A stretch of DNA of 64,000 nt from Acanthosepion pharaonis (taxonomy: Eukaryota; Mollusca; Cephalopoda; Sepiida; Sepiidae): contig CAHIKZ030000804.1 of the NCBI GenBank assembly GCA_903632075.3, positions 2,124,501 to 2,188,500 of the forward strand, read 5' to 3'. This document shows, one piece after another, positions 43,101 through 54,928 of this stretch; within the stretch, counting starts at the first letter, position 1; every line of letters begins with the position of its first letter. The translations under genes were made by a program, and so were the position numbers. The notes beneath the pieces are model-generated. The model worked only from the letters and a program-made list of their open reading frames with translations. It had not been told where the DNA came from and searched no databases.

Positions 43101-46100
43101 TGATTATATCAATAGCGAATTCGTATTGAAGTTCATGTTAGCATTTTGTAAAAAGAAAACAGTTCGCCGTAAGTGGAAATATTTCACAAAGAAATATATG
43201 ATTGACTTTTGCATATAAATAATTGCTATAATAAATAATTGTTTCTACTGTTTCCCCACCAAAAAATCTGGATGATTATAGCCCAATAAAGGAATTCGTA
43301 TTGAGTTCATGTTAGCATTTTACAAAAGAAAACAGTTCGTCAAGTGGAAATATTTCACAAAGAAATATATGATTGACTTTTTGCATAAATAATGCTAGTA
43401 ATAAATAATTGTTTCTACTGTTTCCACCAAAATCTGGATGATTATATCAAATAGCGAATTGTATTGAAGTTCGGTGCATTTTAAAAAAGAAAACATTTAG
43501 TGGAAATATTTCAAAAAGAAATAAGGATTGACGTCAATTGCTATAATAAATAATTGTTTCATTGTTTCCAAATTAAAAATCTGGATGATTATACAAAGCG
43601 AAAAATATGATTAAAAAGAAACAGTTCGTCGTAAGGGAAATATCACAAAGAAATATAAGGAATGCAATAAACAATGCTATAATAAATAATTGTTTCTACT
43701 GTTTCCCCACCAAAATCTGGATGATTATATCAATATAAGCGAATTGTATTGAAGTTCATGTTAGCATTTATGTAAAAAGAAAACAGTTCGCTGTAAGTGG
43801 AAATATTTCACAAAAAAAAATATGATTGATTTTTGTATAAATAATTGCTATAATAAATAATTGTTTACTGTTTCCCCACCAAAATCTGGATGATTATATC
43901 AATATATGAATTGGTAGTTGGTGTTCATTTATGCCTAAAAGAAAACAGTTCGTGTAGGTGGAAATATTTCACAAAGAAATATATGATTGACTTTTTGCAT
44001 ATAAATAATTGCTATAATAAATAATTGTTTCGCACTGTTTCCCACCAAAAATCCGATGATTATATCATATAGCGAATCTGTATTGAAGTTCATGTTAGCA
44101 TTTATGTAAAAAGAAAACAGTTCGCCGTAAGTGAAATATTTCACAAAGAAATATATGATTGACTTTATATAAATAATTGCTATAATAAATAATTGTTTCT
44201 ACTGTTTCCCCACCAAAATCTGATGATTATATCAATATAGTGAATTGCATTGAAGTTGGCGTTAGCATTTATGTAAAAAAAGAAAAACAGTTCGTCGTAA
44301 GTGGAAATATTTGGCCAAAGAAATATAGGATTGACTTTTGCATAAATAAAATAATTGCTGGATGAATAAATATCGGTATTGTTTCAACATTTATGTAAAA
44401 GAAACAGTTCGCCACAAAGAAATATGATTGACTTCGTATTAACACTATATCAAATATAGCGCCACCAAAATGGATGATTATTCAATATAGCGAATTCGTA
44501 TTGAAGTTAGTATTTATGTAAAAAAAGAAAACAGAAATATTTCAATAAAGAAATATATGATTGACTTTTTGTATATAAATAATTGGATAATAACAATTTC
44601 ACCAAAAAGAAATCAATATAGCGAATTCGATTGAAGTTTGCATAAAAGAAAAATAATTGCGTAAGTGGAAAATAAATAATTGACTTTTGCTTACCGCTAT
44701 AATAACAATTGTTTCTACTGTTTCACCAAAAATTGGATGATTATATCAATATAGCGGAATTGCATTGAAGTTCATGTTAGCATTTATGCAAAAAAAGAAA
44801 ACAGTTCGTTGCAAGTGGAAATATTTCACAAAGAAAATATGATTGACTTTGTATATAAATAATTGCTATAATAAATAATTGTTTCTACTGTTTCCCCACC
44901 AAAATCTGATGATTATATCAATATAGCGAATTCGTATTGAAGTTCATGTTAGCATTTATGTAAAAAAGAAAACAGTTCGGGCTGTAAGTGGGAAATATTT
45001 CACAAAGAAAATATATGATTGACTTTGCATATAAATAATTGCTATAATAAATAATTGTTTCTACTGTTTCCCACCAAAATCTGGATGATTATATCAATAT
45101 ACAATTGGGTATTGAAGTTCATGTTAGCATTTATGTAAAAAAGAAAACAGTCGTGCCGTAAGTGGAAATATTTCACAAAAGAAAATATATGATTGACTTT
45201 GCATATAAATAATTGCTATAAATAAATAATTGTTTTACTTGTTTCCCAAATTTTAAAATCTGGATGATTATATCAATATAAAGGAATTCGTATTGAAGTT
45301 CATGTTAGCATTTATGTAAAAAGAAAACAGTTCGTCAAGTGAAAATTTTTCACAAAAGAAATATATGATTGACTTTTGCATATAAATAATTGCTATAATA
45401 AATAATTGTTTCTACTGTTTCCACCAAAATCTGGATGTGATTATATCAATAGAAGAATTCGTATTGAAGTTCAAAGGCATTTATGTGTAAAAAGAAAACA
45501 AGTTCGCCGTAAGTGAAATATTTACAAAAGAAATATATGATTGACTTTTGCATAATAAATAATATAATAAATAATTGTTTCACTGTTTCGCCACCAAAAT
45601 TGATGATTATATCAATATAGCGAATTCATTGAAGTTAAGGTTAGCATTTATGTAAAAAAGAAAACAAGTGGAAATATTTCCACAAAGAAATATATACTGA
45701 AATTTTTGCTTTTTAAACAATTGCTATAATAAATAATTGTTTCTTTACTGTTTTGCCACCAAAATCTGGATGATTATATCAATATATGAATTGTATTGAA
45801 GTTCATGTTAGCATTTATGTAAAAAGAAAATAGTCGTTGTGTAAGTGGAAATATCACAAAGAAATATATGATTGATTTTGCATAAATAATTGCTATAATA
45901 AATAATTGTTTTACTGTTTCCCACCAAAATCTGGATGATTATATCAATATAGCGAATTGTATTGAAGTTCATGTTACATTTATGTAAAAAGAAACAGTTC
46001 GCCGTAAGTGGAAATATTCACAAAGAAATATATGATTGACTTTGTATACATAAATAATTGCTATAATAAATAATTGTTTCTACTGTTTCCACCAAAATCT

Positions 46101-46679
46101 GGATGATTATATCAATATAGCGAATTGCATTGAAGTTCATGTTAGCATTTATGTAAAAAAAGAAAACAGTTCGCCGTAAGTGGAAATATTTCACAAAGAA
46201 ATATATGATTGACTTTTGCATATAAATAATTGCTATAATAAATAATTGTTTCTACTGTTTCCACCAAAATCTGGATGATTATATCAATATAGAATTCATA
46301 TTGAAGTTCGCGTTAGCATTTATGTAAAAAAAAAAAGTGGAAAAACAGAATTGACTTGCATAAATCGCCGTAGCTAATTGTTTCTACTGGAAATATTTCA
46401 CAAAAGAAATGAATGCGTTAGCATTGACAGTTTTGCAAGTGAAATATTTCACAAAGAAAAATAATTGCATATAAACAATAATAAATAATTGTTTCTACTG
46501 TTTCCCCCACCAAAAATCTGGATGATTATATCAATATAGCGAATCTGTATTGAAGTTCATGTTAGCATTTATGCAAAAAGAAAAACAGTTCGGTAAGTGG
46601 AAAATATTTCACAAAGAAATATATGATCAACTTTTGCATATAAATAATTGCTATATTAAATAATTGTTTCTACCGTTTC

Positions 46680-47340
46680 ACACCAAACCAAATCTGGATG
46701 AAGTTCATGTTATATCAAGTTCAAGCTGTAAGTGGAAATATTTCACAAAGTATTCAATTTTCATATATCAATTGCTATTTAATTGTACTGTTTCCCACCA
46801 AAAGAAAACAGTTCGTATTGGTGTCTGGTGTTGCATTTATGTAAAAAGAAATATTTTTCAAAGAAATATATGATTGACTTTTGCATATAAATAATTGCTA
46901 TAATAAATAATTGTTTTACTCACCAAAACTGTATATCCCACCAAAAGTTCGTTGTAAGTGAAATATTTCACAAAGAAATATTGATTGATCATAAATAAGC
47001 TATAATAAATAATTACGTCCCACCAAAATTGGGAATTATTCAGCGTTAGCATTTATGTAAAAGAAAACAGTTCGTCGTGGTGAAATATTTCACAAAGAAA
47101 TATATGATTGACTTTTGCATATAAATAATTGTTATAATAAATAATTGTTTCTGCAAATCTGGATGATTCCCCACCAAAATCGTATTGAAGATGCCGATTA
47201 TAGTTCGCTGTAAGTGAAATATTTCACAAAGAAATATATGATTGACTTTTTGCATAACAATTAAAGTTAATTGTTTTACCGTTTCATTTATGATTAAAAA
47301 AGAAAACAGTTCGCATTTATGTAAAAAAAGTGGAAATATT
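46680..47340 (+). repeat. Scrambled satellite segment
   Basis: Monomer words (CCACCAAAA, AAATATTTCACAAAGAAATA, AACAGTTCG) recur here with irregular spacing and order, and several monomers are cut to half length. Similar patches lie near 13.1-13.4, 16.5-16.6, 26.7-27.3, 33.4-34.5, 37.0-38.3, 40.2-40.6, 41.7-42.0, 43.5-43.7 and 44.3-44.7 kb. Either the array has decayed locally or the assembly consensus is poor there. Confidence 0.75.
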
Positions 47341-50300
47341 TCACAAAGAAATATATGATTTGAGACTTTTATATAACAAATAATTGCTAGTTAATAAATA
47401 ATTGTTTCTACTGTTTCCACCAAAATCTGGATGATTATATCAATATAGTGAATTCGTATTGAAGTCTGCGTTAGTATTTATGTAAAAAGAAAAACAGTTC
47501 GCCGTAAGTGGAAATATTTTCACAAAGAAATATATGATTGACTTTTTATATAAATAATTGCTATAATAAATAATTGTTTTACTGTTTCCACCAAAAATCT
47601 GATGATTATATCAATATAGTAAATTGGGTATTGAAGTTCATGTTAGCATTTGCAAAAAAGAAAACAGTTGCCGTAAGTGGAAATATTTCACAAAGAAATA
47701 TATGGATTGACTTTTGCATATAAATAATTGCATAATAAATAATTGTTTCTACTGTTTCCCCACCAAAATCTGGATGATTATATCAATATATGAATTGCAT
47801 TGAAGTTCATGTTAGCATTTATGTAAAAAAAAAACAGTTCGTCAGGTGGAAATATTTCACAAAGAAATATAGGATTGACTTTTTGCATATAAATAATTGC
47901 TATATTAAATAATTGTTTCTTTACTGTTTCCAATTAAAATCTGGATGATTATATCAATATAGCGAATTCGGTATTGAAGTTCATGTTAGCATTATGTAAA
48001 AAGAAAACAGTTCGTCGTAAGGGAAATATTTCTTACAAAGAAATATATGATTGACTTTTGCATAAAAATTGTTAATAAATAATTGTTTCTACTGTTTCGC
48101 CACCAAAATCTGGATGATTATATCAATATAGCGAATTGTATTGAAGTTCATGTTAGCATTTATGTAAAAGAAAAACAGTTCGCCGTAAGTGGAAATATTT
48201 CACAAAAGAAATATATGATTGACTTTGCATATAAATAATTGCTATAAATAAAATAATTGTTTTACTGTTTCCCGTTCAAAATCTGGATGATTATATCAAT
48301 ATAGCGAATTCGTATTGAAGTTCTATTATGCAATGTAAAAAAGAAACAGTTCGTAAGTGGAAATATTTCACAAAAGAAAATATATACTGACTTGCATATA
48401 AATAATTGCTATAATAAATAATTGTTTCTACTGTTTCCCCACCAAAATCTGGCCGATTATATCAATATAAAGGAATTGTATTGGTTCATGTTAGCATTAA
48501 AAAAGAAAACAGTCGCTGTAAGTGGAAATATTTTCACAAAGAAATATATGATTGACTAAACATAAACAATTGCTATAATAAATAATTGTTACTACTGTTT
48601 CCACCAAAATCTGGATGATTATATCAATATAGCGAATTCGTATTGAAGTTCATGTTAGCATTTGTAAAAAGAAAACAGTTCGTTGTGGGGAAATATTTAC
48701 AAAGAAATATATGATTGACTTTTTGCATATAAATAATTGTTATAATAAATAATTGTTTCTACTGTTTCCCACCAAAATCTGGATGATTATATCAATATAG
48801 CGAATTGTAAAGTTCATATGTATTTTGTAAAAAAGTTCATGGTAGAAATATTTTCAAAGAAATATATGATTTTGCATAAAAAAGAAACAGTTCGTCAGCC
48901 TCCCCACCAAAAATATTTTTATCAATATAGAAATGAATATGTTGATTTATAAAAAGAAAATAGTTTGCCGTAAGTGGAAATATTTGCATATAAATAATTG
49001 CTATATAAATAATTGTTTACTGTTTCACCAAAAATCTGGATGATTATATCAATATAGCGGAATTTATTGAAGTTCATGTTAGCATTTATGTAAAAAAGAA
49101 AACAGTTCGTTGTGGGTGAAATATTTCACAAAAGAAATATATGATTGACTTGCATATAAATAATTGCTATAATAAATAATTGTTTCATTGTTTCGCCACC
49201 AAAAATCTGGATGATTATATCAATATAGCGAATTGGTATTGAAGTTCATGTTAGCATTTATGTAAAAAGAAAACAGTTCGTAAGTGGAAGATTTCACAAA
49301 GAAAAATATAGGATTTTGACTTTTTGCATATAAATAATTGCTATAATAAATAATTGTTTTACTGTTTCCCACCAAAATCTGGATGATTATATCAATAGAA
49401 TGAATTGCATTGAAGTTCATGTTAGCATTTATGTAAAAAAAAAACAGTTCGCCGTAAGTGGAAATATTTCACAAAGAAATATAAGGACGATTGACTTTTT
49501 GTATAAAATAATTGCTATAATAAATAATTGTTTCTATTGTTTCCACCAAAATCTGGATGATTATATCAATATAGCGAATCTTGTATTGAAGTTCATGTTA
49601 GCATTTATGTAAAAAGAAACAGTTCGCCGTAAGGAAATATTTGCCAAAGAAATATATGATTGACTTTTGCATATAAATAATTGCTATATAAATAATTGTT
49701 TTACTGTTTCGCCACCAAAATCTGGATGATTATATCAATATAAAGGAATTGTATTGAAGTTCATGTTAGCATTTATGCAAAAAAGAAAAACAGTTCGGCC
49801 GTAAGTGGAAATATTTCACAAAGAAATATATGATTGACTTTTTGCATATAAATAATTGCTATAATAAATAATTGTTTACTCGCTGTTTCCCCACCAAAAT
49901 CTGGATGATTATATCAATATAGTGAATTGTATTGAAGTTCATGTTAGCATTTATGTAAAAAGAAAACAGTTCAACAGTAAGTGGAAAATATTTCACAAAG
50001 AAATATATGATTGACTTTTGCATATAAATAATTGCTATAATAAATAATTGTTTTACTGTTTCCCACCAAAATCTGATGATTATATCAATATAGCGAATTT
50101 GGTATTGAAGTCTATGTTAGCATTTATGTAAAAAAGAAAACAGTTCAAGCCGTAAGGGAAATATTTCACAAAGAAATATATGATTGACTTTTGGTATAAA
50201 TAATTGCTATAATAAATAATTGTTTCTACTGTTTCCCACCAAAATCTGGATGATTATATCAATATAGCGAATTGTATTGAAGTTCATGTTAGCATTTATG

Positions 50301-51075
50301 TAAAAAGAAAAACAGTTCGCCGTGGGTGGAAATATTTCACAAAGAAACAGATTGACTTTTGCATATAAATAATTGCTATAATAAATAATTGTTTCTACTG
50401 TTTCGCCACCAAAATCTTGGATGATTATACTAATATAGCGAATTGTATTGAAGTTCATGTTAGCATTTATAAAAAGAAAACAGTTCGTCAAGTGGAAATA
50501 TTTCACAAAGAAATATATGATTGACTTTTGCATATAAATAATTGCTATAATAAATAATTGTTTCTACTGTTTCGCCACCAAAATCCTGGATGATTATATC
50601 AATATAGCGAATTCATTGAAGTTCAAGTATTTGTTTAAAAAAAAAACAGTTTCAAGTGGAAATATTTTACAAAGAAACAGTTGACTTTTACGCCGCTAAT
50701 AAACAATTGTTTTACTGTTTTGCCACCAAAATCTGGATGATTATATCAATATAGCGAATATGTATTGAAGTTCATTTTGCATTTGTAAAAAAAAATTGCT
50801 CACAAAGAAATATATGATTGACTTTTTTATATATAAATAATTTAATAATTTCTTACTTTTCGCCACCAAAATCTGGATGATTATATCAATATAGCGAATT
50901 CGTATTGAAGTTCATGTTAGCATTTATGTAAAAAAAAAACAGTTCGCCGTAAGTGGAAATATTTCAAAGAAATATATGATTGACTTTTGCATATAAATAA
51001 TTGCTATAATAAATAATTGTTTCTACTGTTTCGCCACCAAAACGTTTTGCTCCATGTAAAAGAAAACAGTTCGCC

Positions 51076-51839
51076 TCTTTCAAAATGATTTTTTTTGAGT
51101 TCAACCAAAACGTTGTCACTTACCAAATGATTTGAAACCCTAAACACTTATTTTTACATCTACCTAAACGAAGTGAAACGAACATAATAGTTTATTATAA
51201 GTACAAGGTGACAATAGCTAGAGTTTATCATATGCAAGCTGATTGTCGAAACTTATTTAAATTGTGGGACGTCTGTTCATTTCTGGCATTGATTAAACTG
51301 TATTATCGAGAAGGCTTATTAAGCAATTGCATCACCTGGGTTGTACCGTTTGATTAATGCTCTAATTTGGTGTTTTGATAGTAAAATATCCACCATCATT
51401 ACTGAAAAGTTATGTAATATTAATGTAATTCTACAGAAGGATACTGAGATCACTAATGACCTAACATATTAGAAAATATTAAGTTTTATAGAAAATAGAA
51501 CTAAGAAAGAATGCTTAAACTTAACATCAGGAAAACTCATTTGAAAATTTCTACGGCTCCTAATGAGACAAAGAGCTTGGAAAATATGAGACGTACTTGA
51601 TAGATGGAAAGCAAGCGCGACAGAGGAAAACAAAGCTTAAACTAGATGTTGATCCAGAGTAAATTAATGGCGGTGTAAATCTTAGGAAACATAATAAAAA
51701 TACTAACTTTTATTAAAAGTACAGATGATACGACTTTGTGGAAAGCCAGGTTCGCCAACGTTTTGAAGTTTCAATTCACATTAAATCATCAAATGCAGAC
51801 TTTCAGACATGGTACCAAATGCGTTCAGAAATAACTAAA
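51076..51839. other. AT-rich right flank of the satellite
   Basis: Non-satellite DNA begins here. No gene is recognised. Part of it may be the decayed 5' portion of the Tc1-like element that follows, but I could not find a convincing left terminal repeat. Confidence 0.4.
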
Positions 51840-52696
51840 TGTCAGCTGTATATAACGGTTTTCTCAAATCAATGGTTAAAAATAGCTTGAAGAGAATGAA
51901 CCTTGTAGGTCTTCGTGAGGACCATCCTTCTTCGTAACTTGTGGATGTGACAATAGATAATCACAATATTTGTATCAATATAAGTGAAAATTCCTCACTT
52001 GAGAAATTCAACAAGCGCAACAACTAAAATAGAAGAGCATATACCTTACCATTCAAAAGTATTTGGGAACCCTCAAAAATATGTGCGACGAAGAGTTGGT
52101 GAAAGAACTGCAACCCCTTGTATCGCACCAACCGTAAAGCGTGGAGGAGGCTCTGTTATGGTGTCAGGGGCTTTTGGCAATTGCAGAATCGGGGATTTGC
52201 TCTATGTGGTCAAACTGAACCAGTCCATACTGCCGCTTCCCGCGATCCCATCTAGAACGCGGCTTGCAAAATAATGACCCAAATCATAACAGTAATCTTT
52301 GCCAGAGCTAGATTAAAAGCAAAGAAGAACAGCATGTCCTTCAATTAATGTCTTGGCCGGAGACATCAGCGGACCTAACTCCAATTGAACAGGTGTGGAA
52401 GGAACTTGTCCGAAAATCAGAGCTAAACATCCCAAAAGTGCGGCTCACCTCTTGCAACTTTTGCAGGAAATCTGGGCAGAACTATATTCGGTCTACCTGC
52501 AGGTTTTGCTAGAAATTATTTTTATTTATTTTTTGGGGGGAGGGGAGGTGATGTAATTTTATTTAATTTTTCTCAGGAAGACTTGTATTTAGTATAATAA
52601 ATAAAACCATTGTTGTGCTTGTTTCATTGAAAATAACAAATTTATGATGAGAAATAAGTATGTCTTAGGGTGGCCACATAATTTTAACTGCTAGTG
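51840..52696 (+). mobile_element. Degenerate Tc1-like DNA transposon
   Basis: A Tc1-family transposase relic is followed by a terminal sequence (52667-52696) reading GGGTGGCCACATAATTTTAA then CTGCTAGTG and a TA, the usual target of this superfamily. The left terminal repeat was not found, so the left boundary is approximate and the element may be 5'-truncated. It lies within about 800 bp of the end of the satellite block. Confidence 0.7.
51984..52517 (+). pseudogene. Tc1-like transposase, frameshifted
   Basis: Homology runs through three frames. Frame 1 (to about 52260) has FGNPQKYVRRRVGER, a GGGSVMV block and IPSRTRL, as in the middle of Tc1 transposases. Frame 2 (from 52264) has LQNNDPNH, SKEEQ, MSWPE and LTPIEQVW, the region of the second and third catalytic residues. 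Frame 3 (52440-52517) has AAHLLQLLQEIWAEL, the C-terminal helix region. The second catalytic Asp (QDND in the family) reads QNND here, the third acidic residue (Glu of TPIE) is kept, and an in-frame stop follows NLCQS. The first Asp region (WSDES in the family) is not recognisable upstream. A faint N-terminal match (LKRMNLVG) lies at about 51889-51912. The transposase cannot be active. Confidence 0.85.
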
Positions 52697-52698
52697 TA
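52667..52698 (-). repeat. Right terminal inverted repeat of the Tc1-like element plus TA
   Basis: Read outward-in on the minus strand it begins CACTAGCAG and continues TTAAAATTATGTGGCCACC, closely resembling Tc1-type ends. The TA at 52697-52698 fits the TA target-site duplication. No matching left copy was seen. Confidence 0.6.
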
Positions 52699-53640
52699 TA
52701 ACAGGAAAAGAAAATAAGACCATAATTACAAACAAAATTTGACGTTCCACACTACTTTAATCAAAAGTTTACGAAGGGACGCTTCAGCAATACTGGAAAG
52801 AACTATAACGTGGACGTGAGGAATGTAATTCTCTTGAAAAAAAATAATCGAAAGATTTTTCTAAAACTCAACTGGAGAAGCACAAGCTGCTCGGTCAATC
52901 AATTTTGAAATGTTCTTCATAACTAAATGGCTAATATTACTATAATCATTATGTGAGTCTAGTTTTCTAATTCCTATACATGAAACGCTAAGAGATACTT
53001 CTGGAAAAATAAAGGACTTCAAATTATTTTCAGAAACCTCTTGTAATATTATATACGGGCTTCTTGCAATTTATATCATGACTAGATATTATAGAATATC
53101 TGCGGAATGCTTTTCAGTTAATACTCATCAGAAGAATGTCAATCCCATGAGAAATCTTAAGGGCATACGACAACATGAGGGCAAGTAAGTTGGATCAAAT
53201 TTCACCACACAATTTCTTTTTTAATTATTCTTAACATATGATCAGGTTCAACAAAAATGCAGGCTGAAATAATAATTAATTCATACAGTTTATTGATGTG
53301 TGATCAATTATTTTAATTTTTACATTTTTGTTAGACATCCCTAAAATTATATGGATGAAAAATATTATTTCTTCTATATTAAAACTCAAATATTTATGAT
53401 GTTAAACTCAATGTTTAGATTTCTAGACACATTAGTAATTATATTTCTTGTAAAAAAAGTTATTTACGGTTTTTCTGTGTTCAATTCTTTTGCATTTGAC
53501 GCTACAAAGTCATTTATATCATGTGCCCTATCGAGTATTTTTAATATTTTCTTCTTAATGCAAAAGAAAGATGTTCTTCGGAACATTAAAGTTTTCAAAT
53601 ATAACACTATTTACATTAGTCGGACTATTGTCCACATTTT
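52699..53640. other. AT-rich non-coding DNA
   Basis: No recognisable gene. A 115-codon plus-strand open frame (53351-53698) is rich in Phe, Ile and Tyr and ends inside a repeat, so I do not support it as a gene. Confidence 0.45.
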
Positions 53641-53705
53641 TTTCGCCATATATGTTACAACATTTCGGCCGTTGTACGCTCCGGCCTTTTTCAGGTGATT
53701 GGAAT
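53641..53705 (-). ncRNA. Degenerate hammerhead-ribozyme-like fold
   Basis: On the minus strand the order is CCTGAAAA, then stem GGCCG / loop GAGCGTACAA / stem CGGCC, then GAAA, then a hairpin ATGT-TGTA-ACAT and an A. This follows the hammerhead order CUGANGA, helix II, GAAA, helix III, cleavage nucleotide, with the closing A-U pair in place. Two faults are visible: the conserved G of the CUGANGA box is A, and one extra A precedes helix II. Helix I is not convincing. Penelope-like retroelements are known to carry hammerhead motifs, so this may be the end of such an element. No Penelope reverse transcriptase is visible nearby. Confidence 0.28.
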
Positions 53706-53780
53706 CTAAAACTGAACCCATTATTTCGCTCAGAGGGGTAGACTGTTCTAGTTACAGGTGCCATGTTTAATGGATGTTAG

Positions 53781-53899
53781 TTATCAGTTATCTCCTGAAT
53801 TCCCCTCTCCAAGTTCTCCAATGGCATCACCTAGTATTGAACTCAGAATTTTGGGTCATGTCATTAGATCTAACTAAAGCCTTTATCCACTGCGTCATT
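53781..53899 (-). repeat. tRNA-derived SINE-like copy
   Basis: On the minus strand GACGCAGTGGATA (53884-53896) resembles a tRNA A box, and GAGTTCAATACTA (53832-53844) resembles a B box about 50 bp downstream, slightly wider than in a true tRNA. No cloverleaf with paired acceptor ends is apparent, so this is a diverged SINE head and not a working tRNA gene. The tail is not clearly bounded. Confidence 0.45.
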
Positions 53900-53905
53900 G
53901 GTCCT

Positions 53906-54781
53906 TATATCTATAGTATTTCAATTCAGACAGTTAATTGTTTCCATTAAATCTGGTACTTATGTGAGCATGGAATAAAGGCATCAACAAACACATACGC
54001 TGTTTTCGCCAAAAGGTATATTTTCATGAAAAATGACGTTTTAAATGTGGCACCTTGCATTATTAGAAAAAAAGAAATATTCATAGAAATATGATTTAAT
54101 TTTTTTATTCGGTTTATTAACCAGTTGTTAGTTTTTTTAGACGAAGAATAATTGAGTTTTCAGAATAATTCTCTAAATGTATTAGGCGATCCTAAGGGAA
54201 GAAAAAAAAAAGGAGGGAAAAAGAAAAAGAGAAAGAGGAAAAGAAAAGAAAGAGAATGAGTAATGCAAAAAGGCCGGTCATTAGCGAAAACAGGTATCAA
54301 AAAAGGTATCTAGGCCAACGTGCCTGACCGAATTTTAAAAAGACAATGGGAATTGTTATTTGGGAGAATAGAATTGAAAAGAAAGAAAGAAAACAGGCTT
54401 GGTAAAGTGTATGAACATATATGCGATTGATAAAATGTCGGTCGAAGCATCTGGCCTACTTTTTGTGTAGAAGACTCATTATCAATTTGGAGAAATGGGA
54501 TTTTTTAGAACAATGTAAACGAAATATTAATCGGGGGAAAAGTGTCTTTTGGGATGAGAAGGTGACCGCTGGAATTGTGTACAGATTCTGACCTGTTAAA
54601 GATCAGAACTCCCACGATGATGAAGTGAAGACATTTTCAATTCAGATAATTAAGATTTTTGACTATCAGGTCTGAGCAAAAACAAAGAGGTAACAAAAAA
54701 AACAATTGCTCTTGGCTCACAGAGGACGCCAGCGAGACAAAAAAAAATTCTTCCTGAAGTCACATCTAATTAGCGGCGGGA
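53906..54781. other. Non-coding DNA with a purine tract
   Basis: A polypurine run (54196-54261, GAAAAAGAAAAAGAGAAAG-type words) is the only notable feature. No gene or repeat family is recognised in the remainder. Confidence 0.45.
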
Positions 54782-54928
54782 TGTTTTGACAGAAACCAGG
54801 GAGGTGAGAAAGGCCAAGATTGTCATTTTTCGTGCGTGCGAAAAAGACCAAATTGGATTTTGTTTTTTTTTAGCAAGGTGTTCCTTCCCAGAACGAGGAC
54901 GGGATAAGCCACGCCCAACCAGAATCTC

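Larger units (their letters stand above)
4336..51075 (+). repeat. 174-bp AT-rich satellite array (about 268 monomers)
   Basis: Head-to-tail tandem array. Successive CCACCAAAATCTGG landmarks lie 173-174 bp apart (for example ends at 5280 and 5454, or 6964, 7138 and 7311). A clean monomer is 6951-7124. Its parts in order are CCACCAAAATCTGGATGATT, TATCAATATAGC, an EcoRI site GAATTC (6984-6989), GTATTGAAGTTCATGTTAGC, an A-rich tract, TTCGCCGTAAGTGG (7032-7045), the palindrome GAAATATTTC (7045-7054), TATATGATTGACTTTTGC, and two AAATAATTG words 16 bp apart (7086-7094, 7102-7110), then TTTCTACTGTTTCC. All monomers I read are in the same orientation, and no transposon insertion interrupts them. Variation is mostly small indels in homopolymers plus C/T changes in the TTCGCCG word. 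Scattered 100-300 bp stretches contain monomer words in the wrong order. Function is unknown. The near-nucleosomal unit length and block size suit a centromeric or heterochromatic satellite, but nothing here proves that. Confidence 0.98.

Noticed and set aside
4336..51075. CRISPR array or spacer-repeat structure
   Set aside because: The whole 174-bp unit repeats with no unique spacers, and the window is eukaryotic.
53351..53698. 115-codon plus-strand open frame as a membrane protein gene
   Set aside because: Its hydrophobicity follows from T-rich DNA, its 3' end runs through the hammerhead-like repeat on the other strand, and no family motif or gene structure is visible.
53832..53896. Functional tRNA gene
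   Set aside because: Only box-like motifs are present. No paired acceptor, anticodon arm or terminator T-run in the right geometry could be drawn.
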